Shown: positions 1 through 6,590 of the stretch, in pieces
Layout of the letters: each line of letters opens with the position of its first letter
Position numbering within the stretch: position 1 is the first letter of the stretch
Source: Microcaldota archaeon
Lineage (GTDB): Archaea; Micrarchaeota; Micrarchaeia; Micrarchaeales; CABMGC01
Direction: 5' to 3'
Assembly (NCBI GenBank): GCA_021846005.1
Contig: JAJZIZ010000010.1
Location: forward strand, 1-18,394
Length of the DNA stretch: 18,394 nucleotides
The notes under the pieces: model-generated
What the model was told of the DNA's origin: nothing
What the model saw: the letters and a program-made list of their open reading frames with translations, nothing else
Databases searched by the model: none
Position numbers and translations under genes: made by a program

Positions 1-80
1 GTAAATAGCATTGTAGAAACCTCTGTAGAGTCTAGCGATAATTATGCGCAATATATGACAGGATAATAATTTTAGGTCAT

Positions 81-90
81 ATTTATATAG
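81..90. promoter_or_regulatory. TATA-like box, readable on either strand
   Basis: The sequence ATTTATATAG resembles an archaeal TATA box on the plus strand, and its complement CTATATAAAT does so on the minus strand. If used rightward, transcription would start near 110 and give the gene at 219 a leader of about 110 bases. If used leftward, it would serve a possible gene starting at 11. The sequence alone does not decide. Confidence 0.35.
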
Positions 91-153
91 ATGTTGTTTC
101 GTTTAGGAAAAATCCTTTTTGGAGTCATCCGGCTTTGAAAGGAGAAGTGCCGA

Positions 154-181
154 AATCTTGCATAAGATTCTTATTTTTTAA
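154..181 (+). terminator. Hairpin plus T-tract (terminator or attenuator)
   Basis: AATCTT (154-159), a four-base loop, and AAGATT (164-169) form a perfect six-pair stem followed by a T-rich tract up to 179. An imperfect second pairing, CGGC near 130 with GCCG near 149-152, lies just before it, with an AAGGAG motif in its loop. The pattern fits a terminator of an upstream plus-strand gene. It would also fit an attenuator in the leader of the reductase gene at 219 if the TATA box at 81-90 is used rightward. Confidence 0.35.
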
Positions 182-218
182 TTAGGAAATAGTCATAACC
201 AATTTTACTTATGATCCT

Positions 219-1340
219 ATGGAAAGCAAAGTTTCAGTTATAGGAGGAGGGACAGCAGGGCTCGTCACTGCCAGGAAGCTTGCCAGCTTCGGGTTAGAGA
301 CGACAGTATACGATCAGAAAAAGATACTTGGAGAGCCAGTAAGGGCTTCGGGCATTCTTTCGATAAGAGGGCTTGAGAAGATAGGAATCGGATATGCCAA
401 GGCTGTGACAAATACCCTTTATGGAGCCACGATACACGCTGGGGGTGAGAGCCTTAAAGTGGAATCGGATGATGCAGTAGCCCATGTTCTTGACAGAAAG
501 CAGCTTAATGACATATGCCACGACGAGGCAGTTGCAGAAGGAGCCGAAGTCATACTTGGCAGAAGGATTACAGGAAAGGAACTGGATGGGATGGCTGCCA
601 ATGGCATTGTTGTAGGAGCAGACGGTGCAGTTTCAGAAGTTGCAAGACATTTTGGCATGGGCAGAATCAAGAGATATGTGCTCACGTACAAGGCAGAATA
701 TAACATAAGAAATGACAACAGGAGGATTGTGGACCTCTTCTTTGACAATAAGATATCCAAAGGGCTCTTCGGATGGATGTGCCCGAATTCAGAAGACATA
801 CTTGAAGTAGGAATAGGGATAGACTCTTCTTCAGGAAATGCCATGTCTGCTTTCAGCAAATTCATATCCAGAAAACCTATTTCGGAAGTGCTCGGCAATT
901 CAAAGAGAATTTCGGAAGGCGCGAGCATGATACCCCTTTCTAGAAGAAAAAGCATAGTAAATGCAAAGCAAAGAGTATTACTGGTTGGGGATGCGGCAGG
1001 CCAGGTAAAACCGTCCACAGGAGGAGGCATAATATACGGAAGCTCGGCAGGGCTTATGGCTGCCAATGCCATAAAAGATTATTACGCAGATGGAAAAAAA
1101 CTGGGAGCCTATGACAAAATGTACAGAAAGAACTTCATGCTAGACACATGGATGCATTCGATGGTGAGGGGCTTCTATTCAGGAGTTGGGGATAAAGGAA
1201 TGGGGCTTACACTGAAGGTTCTTGAAAATCTAAGGTTTGGAAATTTCCTGGGAAGATACGGAGACATGGACATGCCCACGCAGATAATTAGAAATTTCTT
1301 GGATGCGAAGGGAAATGGCCAGGAAATCAGCCCGGGATGA
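219..1340 (+). CDS. Geranylgeranyl reductase family FAD-dependent oxidoreductase
   Basis: A 373-residue flavoprotein of the geranylgeranyl reductase family. In archaea this family saturates the double bonds of isoprenoid chains in di-geranylgeranylglycerol phospholipids at the membrane; that role is inferred from family membership. Visible motifs are the N-terminal Rossmann dinucleotide loop GGGTAG (residues 9-14), a GADG near 133-136, the family pattern around GWMCP (185-189), and the second FAD motif VGDAAG (256-261) followed by a glycine-rich PSTGGG (265-270). Where many family members carry a conserved Cys in the segment after the first strand (about residues 40-47) this one reads VRASGILS, with Ser. 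The ATG at 219 places the Rossmann strand at the expected distance from the N-terminus, but no clear Shine-Dalgarno precedes it. It is transcribed away from the left edge and converges on the membrane protein gene. The substrate could differ from lipid, since the family also acts on menaquinone and chlorophyll side chains. Confidence 0.85.
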   Translation: MESKVSVIGGGTAGLVTARKLASFGLETTVYDQKKILGEPVRASGILSIRGLEKIGIGYAKAVTNTLYGATIHAGGESLKVESDDAVAHVLDRKQLNDICHDEAVAEGAEVILGRRITGKELDGMAANGIVVGADGAVSEVARHFGMGRIKRYVLTYKAEYNIRNDNRRIVDLFFDNKISKGLFGWMCPNSEDILEVGIGIDSSSGNAMSAFSKFISRKPISEVLGNSKRISEGASMIPLSRRKSIVNAKQRVLLVGDAAGQVKPSTGGGIIYGSSAGLMAANAIKDYYADGKKLGAYDKMYRKNFMLDTWMHSMVRGFYSGVGDKGMGLTLKVLENLRFGNFLGRYGDMDMPTQIIRNFLDAKGNGQEISPG

Positions 1341-1427
1341 CCTACCTGGCATTTCTTTGAAGGTTTTATTTCGTTCTAACTCTTCCTCTCCAGAATTTAA
1401 CTTAGACATAATACTCCAGGTATAAAC

Positions 1428-1455
1428 GCTTGCACAATGGCAAGCCGTTTATTTT
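1428..1455. terminator. Bidirectional hairpin terminator between convergent genes
   Basis: GCTTGC (1428-1433) and GCAAGC (1440-1445) form a perfect six-pair stem with a six-base loop. It is followed on the plus strand by a T-rich CGTTTATTTT and on the minus strand by GTTTATA. It lies between the 3' ends of the convergent reductase (stop at 1340) and membrane protein (stop at 1477) genes, the place where a shared terminator is expected. Confidence 0.5.
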
Positions 1456-1476
1456 GCCACGTTAGGGGTTGGTACG

Positions 1477-1947
1477 TCAGCCTTTGTATATAAAAAGGAG
1501 TATGGCGCCTACTACTGAAAGTATGGTACCAACAAATAATCCTCCGCTGTCAAAAAGGCTTATTATGGAGAGAACAGCGGTTACTACTGCAATATATTTT
1601 GAAAATCTTAATATGTCCGAATAGAGTAAGGTAAAGAACCCCAGAATTAAGACGGCCACACCCAATATCAACCCGCCGGTGGATACTTCGTTTATGTAAG
1701 GAGCCTGGGCTTTAAGCGCCGCAAGCGAGGTTGCGTTTATTACATTTGTGTAGTTGCTTGAATGACCCACGACATAACTTAGCTCGGATAGAGCAAGTAT
1801 TGCGAAGCCTATTATGAATAAGCCACCTAGCACAATAAGGATGCCAGGAATTGTGGGTCTTTTGTGCGGAACTGAAACTTGAGGCTGCGAGAGATTTTGT
1901 ACAGGAATATTCTGCACTGCTGTTTTTCTTCTGGTTGATTTTGCCAT
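1477..1947 (-). CDS. Small four-helix membrane protein of unknown function
   Basis: I do not recognise a family for this 156-residue protein. It has a basic, Gln/Pro-rich N-terminal tail (residues 1-30) followed by four hydrophobic segments at about 33-56, 91-110, 116-132 and 134-153. The positive charge of the tail suggests it is cytoplasmic, which puts the only long loop (57-90) outside the cell. That loop holds two N-glycosylation sequons, NYT at 65 and NAT at 71. The ATG at 1947 has no Shine-Dalgarno but has a TATA-like element centred about 26 bases upstream, so the mRNA is probably leaderless. It lies downstream of MCM on the same strand with its own promoter in the 81-base gap. Codon use looks like that of the neighbours. 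A function cannot be given. Confidence 0.7.
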   Translation of the reverse strand: MAKSTRRKTAVQNIPVQNLSQPQVSVPHKRPTIPGILIVLGGLFIIGFAILALSELSYVVGHSSNYTNVINATSLAALKAQAPYINEVSTGGLILGVAVLILGFFTLLYSDILRFSKYIAVVTAVLSIISLFDSGGLFVGTILSVVGAILLFIYKG

Positions 1948-1967
1948 GCTATCTCTTAAAATAGAGA

Positions 1968-1980
1968 CATATAGTTTAAA
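1968..1980 (-). promoter_or_regulatory. Promoter (TATA box) of the membrane protein gene
   Basis: The minus-strand sequence TTTAAACTATATG lies about 21 to 33 bases before the ATG at 1947. This is the spacing expected for an archaeal TATA box on a leaderless or nearly leaderless transcript. Confidence 0.45.
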
Positions 1981-2028
1981 ATAACCGTACTAAAACCAGA
2001 AAAGAACATTGGGCTTTATCCTTTTTTC

Positions 2029-3312
2029 TTATTCGTCTTCCCTTCTTACTATTTTTATTATGCCGCCCCTAGGGCTGAAAATGTCGCCGCTGCGCTCAAG
2101 CTCGCTCATGTACCTTGTTGCGGTGGCGCGGTCAATACCCTGCTTTTCGGCTTCGGTTAACAGATCCACTATTTTTGCGGCGCCATCACTTGATTCGTCC
2201 TGGAGCTTCTTTATTATGCCAATTATAACATTTATCTTGTTTACCTTCTCCCTCGGCATTCCAGTGAGGAGGGCATCGATGTCCTTCCTTCCTCCCCGGT
2301 CAACTGCAAGGGTATTGAGCATGTACTCGAAGAGTGATATCCCCAGTTGTGCGTCCCTCTCTTCTATTATTGAGGATAGACGGGATTTAGAGCTGGCTTC
2401 GGCCAGGCGCACTAAACCCTCGATCTGCCTTGGAGTTATAGGTGTTGCTCCCTGTTTTATGCCTATCTTTCTAAGCTCCACATAATAATCGGAGATCTTT
2501 TTAGAAGCTTCGTCATTAAGCCTTGGTCTTATGTTCTTTTTTGCATATGCTACATATTTGCGCAGCAGGTCCTGATTCAGTGGAGGAGTCTCCACCTGTT
2601 CGTATGTTTCCATGTCTGCAAGTTGTGCGCCTGCGGCGGTGTGCTGAAGCAGGATATGGCTGGCTATCTGCCTGTCTTTCTCCTCGTCGAGAGTATCTTT
2701 TATTGGGAATATTAGGTCGAATCTGGAAAGCAGTGTAGGAGGTATGTCGAACTGGTCTGCAGGGTATGAATTTGGATCAAATCTCCCATATTTCGGGTTT
2801 GCGGCAGCGAGGATTGAGGTTTTTGTATTGAACCTTGCCACTATGCCCGCTTTTGCCACGCTGATGGTCTGCGATTCCATGGCCTCAAGCAATGAAGACT
2901 TATCTTCGTCGCTTACCTTGTCAAACTCGTCAATGGATACTTCTCCCCCAGAACCAAGGACCAGCGCTCCTGCTTTCAATACCCAGCCTCCTTCGGCAAA
3001 CTCGTCCTTCTCCGCTGCTGCGGTAAGACCCGCAGAGGTTGTAGACTTGCCGCTTACGTAAATGCCTTTTGGAACAAGCGATGTGACCGACTGCAGCAAT
3101 CTTGTCTTAGCAGACCCGGGATCTCCTATTAGAAGCATGTGTATGTCACTCCTTATCGGCGCTCCGTCTACAAGTTTTTTGTCAGGGGTCCCTCCGAACA
3201 ATGCGAGAGTCAGTGCCTTCTTGATTTCATCATAGCCAAATATCGAAGGTGCTATCGATTTTGCTATCTTTTCGAATATTTGAGGATCTTTGCCCAGTTC
3301 CTTGATTTCCTC
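2029..3312 (-). CDS. mcm: MCM helicase, AAA+ and C-terminal part (after in-frame TAG)
   Basis: This is the ATPase half of the archaeal replicative helicase MCM, which unwinds DNA ahead of the replication fork as a hexamer. It continues in the same frame as the N-terminal half after a single TAG at 3315-3313. In full-frame codon numbering (ATG at 4092 as 1) the Walker A GDPGSAKT is at about 323-330, Walker B SIDEFDK at 386-392, the sensor 1 Asn in AAANPKYG at 432, and the arginine finger in LLSRFD at 457. A winged-helix region (TRYMSELERSG) follows near the C-terminus, before TAA at 2031-2029. The first recognised start codon after the TAG is a TTG at 3201. Using it would remove 37 codons that include the conserved start of the ATPase domain (APSIFGYDEIKKAL). 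The AGGAGG next to the TAG is not followed at a normal distance by ATG, GTG or TTG. Separate translation of this half is therefore not well explained. Confidence 0.85.
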   Translation of the reverse strand, partial: EEIKELGKDPQIFEKIAKSIAPSIFGYDEIKKALTLALFGGTPDKKLVDGAPIRSDIHMLLIGDPGSAKTRLLQSVTSLVPKGIYVSGKSTTSAGLTAAAEKDEFAEGGWVLKAGALVLGSGGEVSIDEFDKVSDEDKSSLLEAMESQTISVAKAGIVARFNTKTSILAAANPKYGRFDPNSYPADQFDIPPTLLSRFDLIFPIKDTLDEEKDRQIASHILLQHTAAGAQLADMETYEQVETPPLNQDLLRKYVAYAKKNIRPRLNDEASKKISDYYVELRKIGIKQGATPITPRQIEGLVRLAEASSKSRLSSIIEERDAQLGISLFEYMLNTLAVDRGGRKDIDALLTGMPREKVNKINVIIGIIKKLQDESSDGAAKIVDLLTEAEKQGIDRATATRYMSELERSGDIFSPRGGIIKIVRREDE

Positions 3313-3315
3313 CTA
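3313..3315 (-). other. In-frame amber (TAG) codon interrupting MCM
   Basis: The MCM frame runs open from ATG 4092 to TAA 2029 except for TAG at codon 260, in the acidic linker between the N-terminal domain and the AAA+ domain (context ISKEE-TAG-EEIKEL). There is no frameshift and no loss of conserved residues on either side; the ungapped whole would be about 687 codons, normal for archaeal MCM. TAG is the terminator of metG, rpoA2 and the phosphodiesterase gene here, so it is not simply a reassigned codon. Possible readings are a nonsense mutation or population variant, a consensus or sequencing error, read-through, or a true split gene. Confidence 0.9.
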
Positions 3316-4092
3316 TTCTTCCTTGGATATCTCAATGTCGGTGAATTCCTTCTGCTTGTGCACTATGGAAACGGCATCAAATAGCATGGAATACAGCATT
3401 TTGTCATCCTTGCCCTTGGTGGTCTTTCGCGGCCTTATCCTTAGAATGCCGGTTATGTCTATCCTGTCCCCTGGCGTGACTGTATTGACAAGATCGTCTT
3501 CGAGCCAGACCTCAAGCTGCCATGTGGGCGTGCTTCCCTTTAGCTTTTCAAGCGGGTCCTGCACGGCTATTTTCTGCAGATTGGTGAAATGCGATTCTGA
3601 GTTATCCTGCTTTAGCGATCTCCTCTTGCACTGCGGGCATAGATCCACTACTGTCTCCCGTTCCATCTTTATCTTTATGGTCGTGCCGCAAAACGTGCAT
3701 TTGAATACGCCTATGGCAACCTTAGGTATTATCTCTGAACGCTTTACCGGGAGCGAGTCGAGGGTGAGCATTTTCCCTATGTATTCAGAGCCTACGTCCT
3801 GTATCAAAGGAGATCCCTCTATCCCGTAAAATCTGGCGTATACGTTCTCCTTTGCTTCGGGATTGGGATTCAGCTTGGCCAGCGCGGCGTTTGCCGGTGG
3901 AAATATGCTGTCAGGATTGTTTATCATCTCCAGTGCCAGTTCGTGGTCTATCTTTTCGAGATCCTTTATGTCGACCATCAGACTTCTTGTTTTTGGATAG
4001 CCCAGATACATGTCGTTTATCCGGTCTATGTAATATTCATTGAAGAATTCGAGGAATTTGTCGCTTAATTCTGCAGCTGCAATTTCGTCCAT
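3313..4092 (-). CDS. mcm: MCM helicase, N-terminal DNA-binding/hexamerisation domain
   Basis: A 259-residue N-terminal MCM domain. It has the helical A subdomain at about 1-90, an OB fold that encircles DNA, and a zinc-binding insertion with two CxxC pairs (Cys132/135 and Cys152/155). The GDRIDITGILR motif typical of the OB fold lies close to the end. I chose the ATG at 4092 instead of a GTG at 4101, because the strong AGGAGG at about 4102-4107 sits about 8 or 9 bases before the ATG but abuts the GTG. The frame ends at the TAG discussed separately, exactly in the linker before the ATPase domain. It is divergent from metG. Alone, this fragment has no ATPase; if the TAG really terminates translation it could still form a DNA-binding ring, as isolated MCM N-terminal domains are known to do. 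Confidence 0.85.
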   Translation of the reverse strand: MDEIAAAELSDKFLEFFNEYYIDRINDMYLGYPKTRSLMVDIKDLEKIDHELALEMINNPDSIFPPANAALAKLNPNPEAKENVYARFYGIEGSPLIQDVGSEYIGKMLTLDSLPVKRSEIIPKVAIGVFKCTFCGTTIKIKMERETVVDLCPQCKRRSLKQDNSESHFTNLQKIAVQDPLEKLKGSTPTWQLEVWLEDDLVNTVTPGDRIDITGILRIRPRKTTKGKDDKMLYSMLFDAVSIVHKQKEFTDIEISKEE

Positions 4093-4117
4093 AACTAACA
4101 CCCTCCTCTAGGAAAAC

Positions 4118-4126
4118 TATATAAGC
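4118..4126. promoter_or_regulatory. TATA box in the divergent mcm-metG promoter region
   Basis: CTATATAAG reads as a TATA box on the plus strand and CTTATATAG on the minus strand. For mcm its centre is 30 bases before the ATG, but then the AGGAGG before that ATG would lie upstream of the expected transcription start. An alternative minus-strand AT-rich element near 4136-4144 would put AGGAGG inside the leader. For metG, transcription from 4118-4126 would begin near 4147 and give a leader of about 40 bases. Confidence 0.4.
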
Positions 4127-4186
4127 TTCTAAAGAATTAAAAATGATGCATGAAAAAGAGATTAGTGGAAGTTCTAGGTAATTGTT

Positions 4187-5665
4187 TTGGTTAAATTTTA
4201 TATCACGTCGTCTATACCGTACGTCAACGCAAGTCCGCACATAGGCCACGCCCTTGAATACATACAGGCAGATGTAATTGCCAGGTACCACAGGCTGCTG
4301 GGAGACAAGGTCACCCTTGGCACTGGAACTGACGAGAACAGCCTCAAAAATGTAAAGGCTGCCGAAGCCAGGCATATCAGCACTGCCGAACTCTGCGCCG
4401 AGAATTCCGCATCATTTAGGAAGCTTGCAGAAAAGATAGGACTATCTTACGGCCCGTTCGTCAGATCGTCGGTGAAAGAGGAACACTGGAACGGAGTCTA
4501 TAAGCTATGGGAAGCGTGCAAAGCCAGCGGAGACCTGTATAGAAAGAAGTACAAGGGATTGTATTGCGTAGGATGCGAGGCATTTTATACTGAAAGTGAG
4601 CTAAATGAAGGCAAATGCCCGGTCCATAATACAAAGCCTGATGACGTTGACGAGGAGAATTATTTTTTCAAGCTTTCTAAATATCAGAATAGAATAAAGA
4701 ACCTCATAAAATCAGGAGAATATAAGGTTCTGCCCGAAGAGCGCCAGAATGAAATCCTTAGTTTCGTTGGCTCGGGGCTTGAGGACTTTAGCGTTTCAAG
4801 ATCGGTGAAAAGAGCGCATGGATGGGGCATTCCTGTTCCAGACGACCCTGAACAGATAATCTATGTCTGGTTCGATGCGCTTGCGGTGTATTTGACTGCC
4901 GCAGGGTATGGAAAAGACGAAGAGAATTTTGAAAGGACCTGGCCGGCTGATATGCACGTCATAGGAAAGGATATCATAAGGTTCCACGCGATTTATTGGC
5001 CTGCGATTCTCATGTCCGCAGGCTTGGCGACTCCGAAGAAACTTTTTGTACACGGTTTTCTTACAGTCAATGGAAAAAAGATGAGCAAGTCTCTTGGAAA
5101 TGTGATAGACCCGATAGAGGTGATGGAGGAGTATGAAACCGACGGGCTGCGCTATTATTTGATGAGAGATATTTCCACATTCGGAGACGGCAACTTTTCC
5201 AGCGAAGGCATAAAGGACAGATACAACAAGGAACTTGTTGGGGACTTGGGAAATCTGGTAAATAGGGTATTGACAATAGCTGAAAAATCAGGCAGAGCGG
5301 AATTCTCCGGAAAGGCAGAACTGGATGCAGAACTTCATCTTGATGACATAAAGGATAAGATGAAAAAGGACGAGTTGCACGAAGCTTTGGACAAGATAAT
5401 GGAATTTGTAAGAAGCTGCAACGCTTACGTAAATATGAAAGAACCTTGGAAAAAGAGCGGTGCTGAACTGGATTCAATATTATATAATCTTCTGGAATCG
5501 TTGAGAATATCGGCAGTGCTCTTGTATCCGTTTATACCGGAATCTTCAGAAAAGATTGCCAGAAAGATAGGAACACGCATAGAAAGCATTGATGATTGCA
5601 GATTTAGGGAATTGTTCAGGGGAAAGCTAAGCAGAGGGGAACTTCTTTTTAAGAAGATTGAATAG
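4187..5665 (+). CDS. metG: Methionyl-tRNA synthetase, bacterial-like short form
   Basis: A 492-residue class I aminoacyl-tRNA synthetase that charges tRNA-Met. The HIGH signature is exact (residues 18-21) and the KMSKS loop is at 298-302. A single zinc knuckle is formed by Cys127, Cys130, Cys144 and His147 (CxxC...CxxH). The anticodon-binding helical domain follows, and the protein stops at about 490 residues, without the C-terminal EMAP/tRNA-binding domain found in many dimeric enzymes. The single knuckle and segments such as KKYKGLYCVGCEAFY and EENYFFKLSKY resemble bacterial enzymes more than typical archaeal MetRS with two knuckles, which suggests transfer from bacteria. The start is TTG at 4187: a TAG lies four codons upstream in frame, no ATG fits, and an AGGT is about 8 bases before. 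The stop is TAG. It is divergent from mcm and ends 10 bases from the convergent cupin gene. Confidence 0.93.
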   Translation: MVKFYITSSIPYVNASPHIGHALEYIQADVIARYHRLLGDKVTLGTGTDENSLKNVKAAEARHISTAELCAENSASFRKLAEKIGLSYGPFVRSSVKEEHWNGVYKLWEACKASGDLYRKKYKGLYCVGCEAFYTESELNEGKCPVHNTKPDDVDEENYFFKLSKYQNRIKNLIKSGEYKVLPEERQNEILSFVGSGLEDFSVSRSVKRAHGWGIPVPDDPEQIIYVWFDALAVYLTAAGYGKDEENFERTWPADMHVIGKDIIRFHAIYWPAILMSAGLATPKKLFVHGFLTVNGKKMSKSLGNVIDPIEVMEEYETDGLRYYLMRDISTFGDGNFSSEGIKDRYNKELVGDLGNLVNRVLTIAEKSGRAEFSGKAELDAELHLDDIKDKMKKDELHEALDKIMEFVRSCNAYVNMKEPWKKSGAELDSILYNLLESLRISAVLLYPFIPESSEKIARKIGTRIESIDDCRFRELFRGKLSRGELLFKKIE

Positions 5666-5675
5666 GGACTCTTTC

Positions 5676-6458
5676 TCAGGTTCTCTTAAGTTGAAATGCC
5701 AGTGCCTTCTTGATTTCTTGATATGACATTGCTATCTCATCAGGACCATGGCTCGGAGTGGTCAGTATGAAAGAACTTGCTTCTGGATTCAAAATAGGAT
5801 AATGAAGAGTGTTTGGATTTATGATTATGCCCCCTCCTGTTGGAACTCTGGCAAATTTCAATTCTTTATTGTCCATGTATATCACGTCTGTTGCGGCGTA
5901 GCCGAGGTAGATTTTATTGGAATGCCTATGCAAATGGAAATTTTGATCGGCTCCGCTGGTTCCTATGTGGCACTCCAGATCCAGGGTTCCACTAAAAATT
6001 TCAGTTATTGTTTTTTGTGAAAACTTGACAGGCGAGACAAACGAGGGCGGGAGGCTACCTTGCTGCTTTATCTGCACGAGACTTAGACAGGAGTTGCCGC
6101 TTATTTTTATCTCATAATTAATTCCAGGAGGCAGTATTATGCCCCGTGGGACTGTCACCTCGCCTTCACCTTGTTTTGATTGCCAGGATGCTATAATAGG
6201 ATTGTCAGATAGGCCGATCAGATGATATCCCGAAGGGGAACGTGCCTTGAATTTGCCATTGGGCATGTTTATTATCGATATGCTTATTTCAGGACTGCAG
6301 GAATATGTAGATATGTTTCCATAGGGGGGAGGCCTTATGATAGTAGGCAGTGCCGATGCGGAGGCCGCGCGGATAGGGAGGGGATGGGACGTTAGTATGT
6401 CCCTTAGGATATCCGCCCTCGCTATTCCGTTTGCCATGGTAATTTCCTTTGCCGCCAT
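5676..6458 (-). CDS. Cupin-like protein of unknown function
   Basis: A 260-residue, beta-rich protein. Its C-terminal part has cupin-type motifs: HLHRHSNKIYLGY near residues 177-189, with the His-x-His metal-binding pattern, and later PNTLHYPILN, matching the second cupin motif (P...H...N). The Glu usual in the first motif is absent. The stretch around PRGIILPPGINYEI may be a degenerate first cupin domain, which would make this a bicupin. Many cupins bind a metal and act on sugars, as isomerases or epimerases, or as dioxygenases; I cannot assign a reaction. The ATG at 6458 has a TTATAATC element about 28 bases upstream (leaderless model). An alternative ATG at 6437 has an AAGGA about 8 bases before it, giving 253 residues. 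It lies downstream of the ribbon-helix-helix/nucleotidyltransferase gene, with its own promoter, and is convergent with metG. Confidence 0.65.
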   Translation of the reverse strand: MAAKEITMANGIARADILRDILTSHPLPIRAASASALPTIIRPPPYGNISTYSCSPEISISIINMPNGKFKARSPSGYHLIGLSDNPIIASWQSKQGEGEVTVPRGIILPPGINYEIKISGNSCLSLVQIKQQGSLPPSFVSPVKFSQKTITEIFSGTLDLECHIGTSGADQNFHLHRHSNKIYLGYAATDVIYMDNKELKFARVPTGGGIIINPNTLHYPILNPEASSFILTTPSHGPDEIAMSYQEIKKALAFQLKRT

Positions 6459-6482
6459 AAAGGATCACGCACCGTTTCAGTA

Positions 6483-6522
6483 GATTATAAGATATAATCA
6501 TACTAAGTAAGATATTATCATA
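6483..6522 (-). repeat. Tandem 15-base repeat and palindrome in the cupin promoter
   Basis: TAAGATATAATCATA (6488-6502) and TAAGATATTATCATA (6508-6522) differ at one base and are exactly 20 bases apart, about two helical turns. GATTATA (6483-6489) and TATAATC (6493-6499) also form a perfect seven-base inverted repeat with a three-base spacer, overlapping the first copy. The array sits between a TATA-like element at 6525-6532 and the cupin gene start, which fits an operator, although AT-rich promoters can show such patterns by chance. Confidence 0.5.
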
Positions 6523-6524
6523 TG

Positions 6525-6532
6525 TATATAAA
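6525..6532 (-). promoter_or_regulatory. TATA box upstream of the cupin gene
   Basis: The minus-strand TTTATATA is a good archaeal TATA box. It predicts a transcription start near 6503 and a leader of about 45 to 65 bases, depending on the start codon used. A second, weaker TATA-like TTATAATC at 6483-6490 would give a leaderless transcript from ATG 6458. Confidence 0.5.
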
Positions 6533-6590
6533 TTGCTATCGGTTCGGATTAGGTTTTGGCTGCGTAGCATAGGATTATTTTTCCGTAAAA

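Larger units (their letters stand above)
1..218. other. Left-edge intergenic/leader region
   Basis: No confident gene lies here. A 21-codon frame is open on the plus strand from base 1 to a TAA at 64-66 and could be the tail of an upstream gene, but it has no recognisable features. On the minus strand an ATG at 11-9 is preceded by a Shine-Dalgarno-like GAGGT with about 7 bases spacing, so a divergent gene could equally start here and run off the window. A TATA-like element and two hairpins (listed separately) occupy the rest. No tRNA-like structure was seen. Confidence 0.5.

Noticed and set aside
1..66. Plus-strand 21-codon frame as the tail of an upstream gene
   Set aside because: It is too short to support, has no recognisable sequence, and competes with an equally plausible minus-strand start at base 11.
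419..1072. Long minus-strand open frame (217 codons) opposite the reductase gene
   Set aside because: It is an antisense shadow of a well-conserved flavoprotein, with no domain of its own. The same applies to the other long opposite-strand frames across metG, guaA, rpoA1 and rpoB1.
3313..3315. Genome-wide reassignment of TAG to an amino acid such as pyrrolysine
   Set aside because: TAG ends metG, rpoA2 and the phosphodiesterase gene at natural C-termini. Reading through the last would run across the guaA promoter into guaA. Local recoding at mcm alone cannot be excluded.
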